Shown one piece after another: positions 40,572-49,271 of a stretch of 64,000 nucleotides of DNA. How positions within the stretch are numbered: position 1 is the first letter of the stretch; every line of letters starts with the position of its first letter. The notes under the pieces were generated by a model. That model searched no databases, was not told the DNA's origin, and was given only the letters and a program-made list of their open reading frames with translations. Made by a program: the position numbers and the translations under genes. Source of the DNA: Paenibacillus sp. 453mf (lineage in GTDB: Bacteria; Bacillota; Bacilli; Paenibacillales; Paenibacillaceae); NCBI RefSeq assembly GCF_900116105.1, contig NZ_FPAC01000007.1, positions 31,669-95,668 on the forward strand, given 5' to 3'.

Positions 40572-42080
40572 TCATTTCTCTTGCACACATTTTCCATTAC
40601 CTTGTTCATGTTTGATATCTTCAAATGCCAGTGTCATCCGTAGAATGCCGTCCTTTATTTCCTCCTCGGATAGATGCGCGTATTTAAAAAAGACTGAAGG
40701 TCTGGACGAAATGAGCTGAAATCGGACTCCGTCAGTGAAATATACCCCTCGACGCATGCAGGCCCTCTTAAACGATACATAATCCTCATTGCTGCCTCTC
40801 CATAATCCGTAAAAGCCCAGCCCCGCATCTCCTACGAACAGAGTGAACATGTGACCTGCATACTGCTGGATCCAATCCGCAAATTTCCGATGCTTGACCC
40901 CATACCGACGGGTCAGCTTTCGAATATGCTTCGCATAGCCGCCACGAGACATCCAAACAGCCAGCGCCCGCTGTTCATATAGACCCGCAGATATCGGATC
41001 GTAGTAAGCTTTGGCTGCAACGACCGGCGCTACAAGTGCTGAAGGCAGAACAGCATAGCCCAGACGAAATCCTTCCGGCATCGTTTTGGAGAAAGAACCA
41101 ATATGAACGACTCTTTGCTCCTGGTCCAATACTTTCAGCGGCTCAATCGGGCGTCCCTGAAAGCGGAACTCGCTGTCATAGCTGTCTTCGATGATAATCG
41201 CCTGCCTCTTCCTGGCCCAAGCAAGAAGAGCCAGCCTTCGCTCCAGATTGAGCACAGCACCGGTCGGAAACTGCCGGCTGGGCGTAACAAATAAGAGACG
41301 CGCGTCCCAATCCTCAGGAATAATTCCATGATGATCTACGGGAGAAGGAATCACTTCGCCTCCGCACACCTGAACGGCCTGGGCAAATCCCTTAAATCCC
41401 GGACTTTCGACTACCGCCTTCTCGCCCTCATCCAATATCACTTGTGTAAGTAACGCTATAGCTTGCATTGAACCGTTGAACAAGACAATTTCCTTGCTGC
41501 TGACCATAATCCCGCGGGTCGCCCCCAGATGCGCGGCTATTGCCTCTCTTAAGCGGATGTCTCCTGCGGGATCATACAGACTCTCATACTTCCCCTGATG
41601 ATTGCTTCTGGACAGAAAGCTCTTCCATTCGGTATATGGAAAATCGGCATCAGGCTGGAGTGACCTATCAAAATGTATTTCTTCTATCTGCTCATGTGCT
41701 GGTTGCTCATCCGGCAGGAGAAGATGTGAGCTCATCGCAGTTAACGATTGATACTGAGCAGCTGCTCGTGTCCCCCATGCAGATAATCGGATGTCAGTGT
41801 GCCATGTTTCCGGCGATTCACCAGGTATGCCGTCAAAGGCGACATAAGTCCCTCGCCCGGTCTCCGTATGAATATACCCATCTGCCTGCAGCATGTCATA
41901 GGCTGTTGCAACAGAACCGCGGGATAGCCCGTATTGGACAGCTAACATTCGAGTAGCCGGCAACTGAGTCCCACGCTGCAGCGTTCCGGACAGAATCGCG
42001 TCCCGAATTGCATGATACAGCGCATGGTATTTATAACGGTATTCCTTGATATAACGATCCCAAGAGAGCATAAACTCCAT
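40572..42080 (-). CDS. MocR/PdxR-family GntR regulator with aminotransferase-like domain
   Basis: A 502-residue fusion regulator. A GntR winged helix at the N-terminus (residues about 10-80, LPATRMLAVQYGLSRGSVATAYDML) is joined to a fold-type I aminotransferase-like domain. The PLP-binding lysine lies in IGSFSKTMPEGFRLGY and the phosphate/Asp region in IIEDSYDSEFRF. MocR proteins sense PLP or amino compounds. It is divergent from a gene for a pyridoxamine-phosphate-oxidase-like protein 165 bases away, its most likely target. The start is the ATG ten bases after GGAGG (42080). Confidence 0.9.
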   Translation of the reverse strand: MEFMLSWDRYIKEYRYKYHALYHAIRDAILSGTLQRGTQLPATRMLAVQYGLSRGSVATAYDMLQADGYIHTETGRGTYVAFDGIPGESPETWHTDIRLSAWGTRAAAQYQSLTAMSSHLLLPDEQPAHEQIEEIHFDRSLQPDADFPYTEWKSFLSRSNHQGKYESLYDPAGDIRLREAIAAHLGATRGIMVSSKEIVLFNGSMQAIALLTQVILDEGEKAVVESPGFKGFAQAVQVCGGEVIPSPVDHHGIIPEDWDARLLFVTPSRQFPTGAVLNLERRLALLAWARKRQAIIIEDSYDSEFRFQGRPIEPLKVLDQEQRVVHIGSFSKTMPEGFRLGYAVLPSALVAPVVAAKAYYDPISAGLYEQRALAVWMSRGGYAKHIRKLTRRYGVKHRKFADWIQQYAGHMFTLFVGDAGLGFYGLWRGSNEDYVSFKRACMRRGVYFTDGVRFQLISSRPSVFFKYAHLSEEEIKDGILRMTLAFEDIKHEQGNGKCVQEK

Positions 42081-42245
42081 TTTGTTCGATCCTCCGCTCA
42101 TCTAACTGCTTCCTGTTTGAATTTACATGTATTGTATTTGATTGGACTATAAAAAAACAATGAAATTGGATCTTTTTTCATGACAATCTGCGGACTATTA
42201 TGTAGAAAAACATTAATTAGCACGATATCAAGGAGGCATACGATC

Positions 42246-42860
42246 ATGAGAAGAAAAGAATTTACCATAGAGCAGGAAGAGGAGATCACTGAATTTCTAT
42301 CGACACAAACCTTCGGATTCCTCGGCACGGTCAGTCCGGACAACAAACCAAGGGTAACACCGCTCAATTTCGTTTATGATGAGGGTTGTTTTTATTTTCA
42401 CGGCAGTCTGGCCGGAGAGAAGATGAAGCATATCAAGGCAAACAGCACGGTCAGCTTTACCGTCGCAGAAGAGTATTCTTTGATTCCCTCTTATTTCTCA
42501 GATCCCTTGCTCGCCTGTCCCGCCACAGCCTTTTTCAAAAGTGTGTCCGCCAGTGGTCATGCAGAAAAAGTAATCGATCTGAAGGAAAAAGCCCGGGCAC
42601 TGAACCGATTTATGGGAAAGCTCCAGCCGGAAGGAGGCTACTTGCCAATTGATGCCGATGATCCAAGATATACGGGTGAGTTAAAGGCTGTCGCTGTCGT
42701 CCGGATCGTTCCCGAAACGCTGAGTGCGAAGTTCAAATTCGGGCAGAACCTGAAGCAGGACAGGCATGAGCATTTACAGGAGCAGCTTGAGCAGCGAGGT
42801 GAAGCAAAGGATGCCGCAACCGTAGAAATGATGCGAAAATATTGCCCTTTTCACGCCTGA
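42246..42860 (+). CDS. Pyridoxamine 5'-phosphate oxidase-like flavin-binding protein
   Basis: A 204-residue split-barrel flavoprotein-like protein of the PNPOx-like/NimA group. It has GFLGTVSPDNKPRVTPLNFVYDEGCFYFHGS, the FMN-site region, followed by KMKHIKANSTVSFTV. It is not a canonical PdxH. The family includes B6-related, heme- and nitroimidazole-associated members, so the substrate is open. The ATG follows AAGGAGG by nine bases. Its head-to-head placement with a MocR regulator suggests induction by a B6 vitamer or amine. Confidence 0.83.
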   Translation: MRRKEFTIEQEEEITEFLSTQTFGFLGTVSPDNKPRVTPLNFVYDEGCFYFHGSLAGEKMKHIKANSTVSFTVAEEYSLIPSYFSDPLLACPATAFFKSVSASGHAEKVIDLKEKARALNRFMGKLQPEGGYLPIDADDPRYTGELKAVAVVRIVPETLSAKFKFGQNLKQDRHEHLQEQLEQRGEAKDAATVEMMRKYCPFHA

Positions 42861-42994
42861 ATTTATTCCACGTTTTCTCCTTCCAGGAGCCGTTCATACT
42901 ACCGTTATAGCTTGTTCATGTTTGCTGCAGAACGGTTGTAGATCACCAAAGTAACGCGGTAATGTACTGTAAAGGTCATTTGTATTGTTTTTCC

Positions 42995-43023
42995 GTGACG
43001 ACCGCTGTGCTTGGTGCTATAAT
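42995..43023 (+). promoter_or_regulatory. Sigma-A promoter of the aminotransferase gene
   Basis: GTGACG, 17 bases, TATAAT: the -10 is perfect and the -35 matches four of six. It is 56 bases upstream of the start codon. Confidence 0.6.
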
Positions 43024-43078
43024 ATGAGGCAGTGTAAATGGTCTCTAATTTATTCAACGACTTGGAAGGATGAAAACG

Positions 43079-44377
43079 ATGAACCCACTGGCTGTACAGC
43101 TGAACGAAAGTATTCAAGCGGGCAGCGATCATGTGTACGACATGCTCTCGAGGCTTGGCAAAGAGCTTTATTATCCGAAGGAAGGTATTCTTAGTCAATC
43201 GGCTGAAGCTTCAAGCCGCGCGAAGAAATACAATGCAACGATCGGAATTGCTACCGAAGGCGGTAAACCGATGCATCTGCAAGTCATTCAGGAGAAACTA
43301 TCTGCCTATAAGCCACAGGATTTGTATCCTTACGCACCTCCGGCTGGTAAACCGGATTTACGGGTAGCGTGGCGGAACAAAATGATTGAAGAGACGCCAT
43401 CCTTACAAGGTAAAATATTTGGCAATCCCATCGCAACGAACGCGCTGACCCATGGCCTCAGCATTGTGGCAGACCTGTTCGTGGATGACGGAGATGCTGT
43501 TATATATCCAGATAAAAACTGGGAGAACTATGAGCTTACCTTTGGAGTTCGAAGACATGCACGTTTGGTCAATTATCCATTGTTTAATGAACAGATGAAA
43601 TTTAACAGCAAGGGACTTAAGGAAGCTCTCCTTGCACAGAAGGATCAGGGCAAGGCCGTGGTTGTCTTGAATTTCCCGAACAATCCAACAGGCTACACTC
43701 CAGGCATTGAAGAAAGCAAGGAGATTGTAGCTGTTGTCAAAGAAGCAGCAGAGGCAGGAATTAACGTCGTTGTTGTGACTGATGATGCCTATTTCGGTCT
43801 GTTCTTCGAAGATTCCATTCACGAATCTTTGTTTGGAAGCCTGACCGGCATTCACCCACGAGTTCTCCCGATCAAGATTGATGGGGCAACGAAGGAAGAG
43901 TTTGTATGGGGATTCCGTGTAGGATTTATAACGTATGCCCATAACAACCAGGACATCCTGTCTGCACTGGAACAGAAGACGCTGGGCATTATCCGCGCAA
44001 CCATTTCCAGCGGTCCGCATCCTTCACAGACTTTTGTGCTTGATGCTCTGAAATCACCTGAATTTGCAGCTCAAAAAGAAGAGAAGTTCCATATTATGAA
44101 GGCTCGTGCAAATACCGTAAAAGCACTGCTCGACAGTGGCAAATACAATGGGGCCTGGGAATACTATCCTTTCAATTCAGGGTACTTCATGTGTCTAAAG
44201 TTTACGAAGGTACAGGCTGAAGAGCTTCGTGTGCATCTCCTGAACCAATACGAGATTGGTACCATTGCGCTCGGCGAGCATGATTTGCGAATTGCCTTCT
44301 CTTCGCTGGAAGAGAATCAGCTTGAAGAACTGTTCGACACCATCTATCAAGCTGTTCAGGATCTGACGCAAGGTTAA
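43079..44377 (+). CDS. PLP-dependent class I/II aminotransferase
   Basis: A 432-residue fold-type I enzyme. It has LNFPNNPTGYTPG, VTDDAYFGLFFED with the conserved Asp-Ala-Tyr, and the catalytic lysine segment around KIDGATKEEFVWGFRVGF, ending with the substrate-binding Arg region LRIAFSSLEE. The substrate is probably an aromatic or aspartate-type amino acid but cannot be fixed. ATG 43079 follows GGAAGG by nine bases; an ATG three codons earlier touches that site. Monocistronic, between a sigma-A promoter and a strong terminator. Confidence 0.85.
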   Translation: MNPLAVQLNESIQAGSDHVYDMLSRLGKELYYPKEGILSQSAEASSRAKKYNATIGIATEGGKPMHLQVIQEKLSAYKPQDLYPYAPPAGKPDLRVAWRNKMIEETPSLQGKIFGNPIATNALTHGLSIVADLFVDDGDAVIYPDKNWENYELTFGVRRHARLVNYPLFNEQMKFNSKGLKEALLAQKDQGKAVVVLNFPNNPTGYTPGIEESKEIVAVVKEAAEAGINVVVVTDDAYFGLFFEDSIHESLFGSLTGIHPRVLPIKIDGATKEEFVWGFRVGFITYAHNNQDILSALEQKTLGIIRATISSGPHPSQTFVLDALKSPEFAAQKEEKFHIMKARANTVKALLDSGKYNGAWEYYPFNSGYFMCLKFTKVQAEELRVHLLNQYEIGTIALGEHDLRIAFSSLEENQLEELFDTIYQAVQDLTQG

Positions 44378-44424
44378 ATTTCATTCAATACTGCGATTAA
44401 GCAATTCACAGCATCCAAAGAGCA

Positions 44425-44469
44425 AGCCCTGCCGGTTTCAAATTATGAAATCGGCAGGGCTTTATTTTT
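44425..44469 (+). terminator. Terminator of the aminotransferase gene
   Basis: A perfect ten-base GC-rich stem AGCCCTGCCG/CGGCAGGGCT, followed by TTATTTTTC. Confidence 0.9.
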
Positions 44470-44493
44470 CCACACGAAAAGGCAGCCGCCCAA

Positions 44494-44521
44494 ACACGAG
44501 GGGTATCTGCATCATAGGATA
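44494..44521 (+). promoter_or_regulatory. Sigma-K-like promoter of the YjcZ-type gene
   Basis: AC, exactly 17 bases, CATAGGATA: a full match to the sigma-K consensus, 58 bases before the start codon of a small sporulation-type gene. Confidence 0.6.
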
Positions 44522-44578
44522 CGTTGTACGCTTCTTCAAGAGAGGCTTACGAATAAGACCTGAAAGGGGTATGAAAAT

Positions 44579-44701
44579 ATGTCTGGAACAGAAGAAAGAA
44601 GTTACGGTTACGGCGGTGGTTTCGGTGGATACGGCATCGGAGCAATCCTTGTATTGTTCATCTTGCTTGTAATCATCGCTAAATCCTTCTCCTCCTACTA
44701 A
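44579..44701 (+). CDS. YjcZ-family small sporulation membrane protein
   Basis: A 40-residue protein. A Gly/Tyr-rich head (RSYGYGGGFGGYGIG) is followed by one hydrophobic helix (AILVLFILLVIIA) and a short Ser-rich end. This is the pattern of the YjcZ/YtrH-like small sporulation proteins, whose relative SscA takes part in spore coat assembly. AAAGGGG lies nine bases before the ATG. The consensus sigma-K promoter upstream supports late mother-cell expression. It lies 6 kb outside the glycan island, with unrelated genes on both sides. Confidence 0.85.
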   Translation: MSGTEERSYGYGGGFGGYGIGAILVLFILLVIIAKSFSSY

Positions 44702-44783
44702 TTGCAGGTAAAAAGCAGCTCAGTGGATGGACGGTAAATTTCATACCTGACCTAACCTCGCGAATAAGTCACCAGGCCATATA

Positions 44784-44816
44784 GGAAGGGGTCTATCCAT
44801 GGATAGACCCCTTTCC
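44784..44816. terminator. Perfect hairpin between converging genes
   Basis: GGAAGGGGTCTATCC and its complement form a nearly fully palindromic 33-base structure between the YjcZ-type gene and ecsB. T-runs are weak on both sides, so it may terminate inefficiently or act as a processing barrier. Confidence 0.55.
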
Positions 44817-44832
44817 GCTAATCACCTTACGC

Positions 44833-46050
44833 TTATTCCGATTCCTCTTCTTTAGTCCATTTCTTCAGTTGCGAGCTTCGGAACATGAGGGCGATGAGTA
44901 GGCCAAGAGCAAATGTGAATACCAGCTCTACCCATCTGCCCCACCCTCCGATCAGCAGTGGAATCCACAACAAGAATGTTAACGCAGCCTGTAGTGTATA
45001 CACAAACTTCAGCACCTGTAATCTCCGGCTCTCTGCTGTTACCGGATAGATATAGATCCAGAAAGAATCACGGTGGTATCGAAGTAATCCGGACAGCTGA
45101 ATTCCCAGCACGAACAAGAAGAATAAGTATGCTCCACTTCCCCACAAGCTGCCTCCCGTCCAGAACACGAACAAGCCGCCAACAATGGCAAGCCGGATAC
45201 ATATTCCCAGCAGATCACTGCGGATGAAGGTCTTGGCTATTAAGTATTGAAAAGCCTTGTCCTGTCCCCACGGTATCCGTTCAGCTAGTGGTGCAAGCAA
45301 ACGGCGGGAATGGACGCGCTGCTTGAGCGCGGGGACCTCTACGAAGAAGCCTAATGTCTTGATGACTCTCGCCCCTCTGATCTGCTCGGTTTCGATCAGA
45401 TACTCCCAATGAACCGGCAATCGTATAGGCAGACGAAGAGAGACGACATACAGCACGGTCAGTATAGCGATGAAGATTAATCCGGGTATGACTTGATGCC
45501 ATATCCATGCATACAATGACAAGGTGATGACGGCATAACGCAGAAGTCGGTATCCCATCCGTGACGACTTGGATAACATTTGCTGCTCGCACCAGCCTCC
45601 GAAGCTGGCAATACATTTTAAAATCACGAGCACAATCAAAAAGAGCAAAAAGGGCTTAGGTTCTCCCTCACTCCGAATGTAGAGCGGCCACAATAGGATG
45701 AATAGCAGGATGAGTCCAACTGCTTTGTAGACGATTCCCCGAATAAAGCTGTTTTGCAAATACAGATGCATCCGATATTCCTGAGGTCTTAAGAAAACAA
45801 TATCGGCCTGACGAAGATAGGTCCGATAGCTGCTGAAGATTACCGGAGCAATGAGCACAACGAGCATGACCCACCGGATAGGAAAGTCATTCGGAACATC
45901 TTGCACAAGCGAAGTATACCATGCGGAAAATGCGATCAGAGAAAAGCCAAGGACGACAGCCACCCCGCTCTGCAATACATAGCCTAGATAGGGTGTTATT
46001 TGGCTCCAGAATGCACCTCGTCTTGATTTCCATAGCTGCTGCAAATCCAT
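44833..46050 (-). CDS. ecsB: ABC transporter permease EcsB
   Basis: A 405-residue polytopic membrane protein of the EcsB family with about nine or ten hydrophobic helices. The start LWKSRRGAFWSQITPYLGYVL and the internal FSSYRTYLRQADIVFLRP are family-typical. With EcsA it forms an ABC-2 type system needed in Bacillus for protein secretion, competence and regulated membrane proteolysis. It follows ecsA by three bases. No ecsC is present. Its stop faces the YjcZ-type gene across a palindrome. Confidence 0.87.
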   Translation of the reverse strand: MDLQQLWKSRRGAFWSQITPYLGYVLQSGVAVVLGFSLIAFSAWYTSLVQDVPNDFPIRWVMLVVLIAPVIFSSYRTYLRQADIVFLRPQEYRMHLYLQNSFIRGIVYKAVGLILLFILLWPLYIRSEGEPKPFLLFLIVLVILKCIASFGGWCEQQMLSKSSRMGYRLLRYAVITLSLYAWIWHQVIPGLIFIAILTVLYVVSLRLPIRLPVHWEYLIETEQIRGARVIKTLGFFVEVPALKQRVHSRRLLAPLAERIPWGQDKAFQYLIAKTFIRSDLLGICIRLAIVGGLFVFWTGGSLWGSGAYLFFLFVLGIQLSGLLRYHRDSFWIYIYPVTAESRRLQVLKFVYTLQAALTFLLWIPLLIGGWGRWVELVFTFALGLLIALMFRSSQLKKWTKEEESE

Positions 46051-46053
46051 CTT

Positions 46054-46800
46054 CTAATCCCCGCCTTGTACGAGCTTATAGAATATTTCCTCCAGCGGCG
46101 CCTGTCTCATCCCAGATTGAGCGCGAAGCTCCTCCAAAGTTCCCTGTGATATAATCTTTCCGCCATGCAGTATAACGAAACGATCGCAATAGTTCTCTAT
46201 CGTTGACAGGATATGTGAGCTGAGCAGAATCGAAGAACCCGATGCACGAATTTGCATCATGAAATCCAGGAGTGATCTGATACCAAGCGGATCCAGGCCC
46301 AGAAACGGTTCATCAATAATGTAAAGTGGAGGTCTAGCCACAAAAGCGCTCATGATCATAACCTTTTGACGCATTCCTTTGGATAAATGGGCGGACAGGC
46401 TGTCTTTTTTGTCCCGCATACGGAACATGTCCAGGAGATGATCGGCCCTCTCTTCAAACTCCGCTTTTGAAACATTGTAGGCCCTTGCGGTAAACTCCAA
46501 ATGCTCCATAACGGTCATTTCCATGAACAGCTCTGGTGATTCCGGAACAAACGCCATGCCGCTCTGATAAGCTTCCGGATTCTCGTCCCGGCGTTTGCCT
46601 CCAATGAGAACCTCTCCTTGATGAGGCACCATCAGACCTAAAATATGCTTCATCGTGGTGCTCTTCCCGGCACCGTTCAGACCGATTAGGCCTACCATTT
46701 CACCAGGAGCCACACGAATATCAATATCATGCAGCACCGGCTTCTTTGCACTGTATCCTCCGCTTAATCCGTTAATTTGCAGGATTGGTGTCTGTTCCAT
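46054..46800 (-). CDS. ecsA: ABC transporter ATP-binding protein EcsA
   Basis: A 248-residue ATPase with Walker A GLNGAGKSTTM, signature LSKGMRQKVMI, Walker B LYIIDEPFLGLDP and switch LLSSHIL. Length and the adjacent EcsB gene identify the pair. It energises the EcsB permease; the transported substrate is unresolved even in B. subtilis. ATG after GCGGGG, with 17 bases separating it from the helicase gene upstream, so the three genes may be co-transcribed. Confidence 0.88.
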   Translation of the reverse strand: MEQTPILQINGLSGGYSAKKPVLHDIDIRVAPGEMVGLIGLNGAGKSTTMKHILGLMVPHQGEVLIGGKRRDENPEAYQSGMAFVPESPELFMEMTVMEHLEFTARAYNVSKAEFEERADHLLDMFRMRDKKDSLSAHLSKGMRQKVMIMSAFVARPPLYIIDEPFLGLDPLGIRSLLDFMMQIRASGSSILLSSHILSTIENYCDRFVILHGGKIISQGTLEELRAQSGMRQAPLEEIFYKLVQGGD

Positions 46801-46817
46801 CTTATCCCCGCTTTCTT

Positions 46818-48182
46818 CTAGGACTCGCTGTTATCATTACGCTTATTCTTGAGCCATTTAGGAGCCCCTTTGTTTTTCTTATCTTGCGCCTTCTCATTCT
46901 TGCGCCTTCCGGCAGGAGCCGGCTTGTCCTTCGGACGGCCTGGGGCATGGCTGATGCTCGCTTTTGGAGAAGCCGTTCTTGGAGCAGTTTCTTTACTTGG
47001 TCCGCCTGCTCTTGAATCTTCGCGGAATGCACTGCGCTCAGCTTGATCGTTCCGTTCCTGTATTTCTCCCCCATACAGCACCCGCTCAATCAGCTCGATT
47101 CCGAGCTCTCTTGCGAATTTGCGCATAATGAACGTTTCCTTCTCGCCTACAATGGAAATAACGGTTCCTGTCTTCCCCATCCGTCCCGTTCTTCCTGCCC
47201 GGTGAACATAGTGGTCAGAATCAAAGGCCGGATCAAAGTTGATGACCAGAGGAAGATCCTGAATATCAAGTCCGCGGGCCGCTACATCACTGGCTACCAG
47301 CAGCTTGATTTTACCTTCTCTGAAATTAGCAAGCACTCTGCTCCGAGTCATTTTATCGGCATCTCCATACAAAGCCGCAGCAGACAGACCCATAAAGTTG
47401 ATCTTGCCTTCTACTTCCGCAATGGTTTCTGCCGTATTCGCGAACACGATAGCTCTTGACGGATCAAAATGACGAACAATTCTCCGCAGCATGTCCACCT
47501 TTTCCCGTTCATTCGCTACAAAATAGAGGTGAGTCAGGCCGCTCGCCGTCATCTGCTCCGGTTCAATGCCTATGGTGATCATGTCGTTCATTTCGCGCTT
47601 GGCAAGCTGCTCCATCTCCTTATCCACTGTTGCGGACATGAATACAAGCTGACGATCCCGAAGTGAACGATGCATAATTTGGTCCACATCTCCGGCTCCG
47701 CCGAGCTGGAACACTTGATCCACTTCATCTATGACAATCGTCGTAATCTGATGCATCTTCAGCTTGCGAATTTCAATAAGTTCACGTACTCGCCCTGGTG
47801 TACCAACTACCACCTCTGGATGTTCCTTGAGCTTCTCAATTTGACGCTTGATTGCCGCGCCGCCAATGAGTCCCAGCGTTTTAATGCCGCGGTAAGTTCC
47901 GTACGTTTCGGCTTCACGAACAATCTGCATCGCCAGCTCCTGTGTTGGAGCGAGGATCAGCTTCTGAGTACCCTTAATATCTGTATTTACCGTCTCCAGC
48001 ACCGGCAGCAAATAAGCCAGCGTCTTTCCTGTTCCTGTCTGCGAGCGTGCAAGCACATCCTTGCCTTCCTTAATTACGGGAATGGTCTGCTCCTGCACAG
48101 GAGAAGGTGTCTGTATGCCCCGTTCACCAAGTCGTTCTATCAATCCCGAGCTCAGCCCGAGCGAATCAAATGTCATCGTCAT
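46818..48182 (-). CDS. DEAD-box ATP-dependent RNA helicase
   Basis: A 454-residue superfamily 2 helicase. Motifs in order: Q-motif (PSPVQEQTIP), I SQTGTGKT, Ia PTQELAMQ, GG, TPGRVREL, II reading DEVD in place of DEAD, III SATV, IV VFANT, and V/VI DVAARGLDI and HRAGRTGRMG. A basic low-complexity tail of about 80 residues (RPKDKPAPAGRRKNEK, WLKNKR) probably binds RNA. The domain order and tail resemble cold-adaptation or ribosome-assembly helicases such as YfmL or CshB; which one is uncertain. Start ATG nine bases after AAGGA. Confidence 0.9.
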   Translation of the reverse strand: MTMTFDSLGLSSGLIERLGERGIQTPSPVQEQTIPVIKEGKDVLARSQTGTGKTLAYLLPVLETVNTDIKGTQKLILAPTQELAMQIVREAETYGTYRGIKTLGLIGGAAIKRQIEKLKEHPEVVVGTPGRVRELIEIRKLKMHQITTIVIDEVDQVFQLGGAGDVDQIMHRSLRDRQLVFMSATVDKEMEQLAKREMNDMITIGIEPEQMTASGLTHLYFVANEREKVDMLRRIVRHFDPSRAIVFANTAETIAEVEGKINFMGLSAAALYGDADKMTRSRVLANFREGKIKLLVASDVAARGLDIQDLPLVINFDPAFDSDHYVHRAGRTGRMGKTGTVISIVGEKETFIMRKFARELGIELIERVLYGGEIQERNDQAERSAFREDSRAGGPSKETAPRTASPKASISHAPGRPKDKPAPAGRRKNEKAQDKKNKGAPKWLKNKRNDNSES

Positions 48183-48334
48183 TCAAGTCCATCCTTTGTT
48201 ATAAATTCATTACAGTTCATTATATGCGAAAAACGTTCACGTACCAAATTACGGTTGTCAAAAAAACAAATGAACGATACAGATGTCTCCATCTGTCTTG
48301 CAAAAATGGATGCAAAACGAATCAAATACCACAC

Positions 48335-48373
48335 AAAAAAAGCTCTTGAACACCATTCATGTTCAAGAGCTTT
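48335..48373 (-). terminator. Terminator of the SDR gene
   Basis: AAAGCTCTTGAAC/GTTCAAGAGCTTT, a perfect 12-13-base stem with eight-base loop, followed by seven Ts on the minus strand, seven bases beyond the SDR stop. Confidence 0.92.
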
Positions 48374-48379
48374 CTGATA

Positions 48380-49156
48380 CTATTTACGATTTAAGAAGCC
48401 ATACGTAAGCTTGTCCGCCAGCCTCGGGAACAACTGATACAGCCGAATTCCAGCAGCGGCGATATGGGGAAGATTAACTTCCTCCTTCTGTTTGATGATC
48501 GCTTGAACCATCTTATCAGCTACGTATTCAGGCTGCATAATAAAGCCCTTCAAGTTGCCAATGTATCCACCGTCGGGATCTGCTGTCTCGAAAAAAGGGG
48601 TATCAATCGGCCCCGGATTAATCGTCGTTACCTTGATCCCTGTCTCTCTCAGCTCCTGACGCAGTGCATTGCTGAAGCCAAGAACGGCATGCTTGGTTGC
48701 CGTATATGATGCGGACTTTGCGGTTCCAATCTTGCCCGCCATGGATGCGACATTGACGATATGTCCCCGTCCGGATGCAAGCATATGGGGCAGCACAGCC
48801 TTCGTCATTCGTACCGTACCCATATAATTTACGTCCATCATTTGTTCAAAAGCCGCTACTGACATGTCCTTCGTCATCTCGAATTGACCGTACCCTGCGT
48901 TATTAAGCACAACGTCGATCTGTCCATACCTGTCGATGATCCTCGCAATCAGCGCTTCCACCTGTTCATTATCGGTAACGTCCAGCGGATACCAGTCCGG
49001 TGTGCCGGCTATTGAGGCGCTTATCTTCTGCAGCTTGTCCTCCGACCTCGCCAGAAGCAAGGGCAGAGCCCCCTGCTCACTTAGCTTCTGAGCACAGATT
49101 GCGCCGATACCGCTGGAAGCACCTGTAATGAGTACTACCTTATCCTTTAACTTCAT
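48380..49156 (-). CDS. SDR family NAD(P)-dependent oxidoreductase
   Basis: A 258-residue classical short-chain dehydrogenase. It has the cofactor loop TGASSGIG, NNAG, the Ser of VNVASMAG, the active-site YTATKHA (Y-x-x-x-K) and PGPIDTPF. It resembles the DltE/YqjQ-type group of general oxidoreductases; the substrate is unknown. The start is the ATG after GGAGGTGAG (49156); a longer reading would overlap that site. Monocistronic with a strong terminator. Confidence 0.88.
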   Translation of the reverse strand: MKLKDKVVLITGASSGIGAICAQKLSEQGALPLLLARSEDKLQKISASIAGTPDWYPLDVTDNEQVEALIARIIDRYGQIDVVLNNAGYGQFEMTKDMSVAAFEQMMDVNYMGTVRMTKAVLPHMLASGRGHIVNVASMAGKIGTAKSASYTATKHAVLGFSNALRQELRETGIKVTTINPGPIDTPFFETADPDGGYIGNLKGFIMQPEYVADKMVQAIIKQKEEVNLPHIAAAGIRLYQLFPRLADKLTYGFLNRK

Positions 49157-49271
49157 ACTTCTCACCTCCCGAATGCAGCTCACTCATTTATCTGATCATA
49201 GTGTACCTGCAAACGGGTTTCAAGATTACACGTTTCATTTAGGCTGTAAGCTGCTCAAGCATCTTTCTGCC

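Noticed and set aside
44445-44672. 75-codon frame across the YjcZ region
   Set aside because: It starts inside the aminotransferase terminator and is out of frame with the well-supported 40-codon gene.
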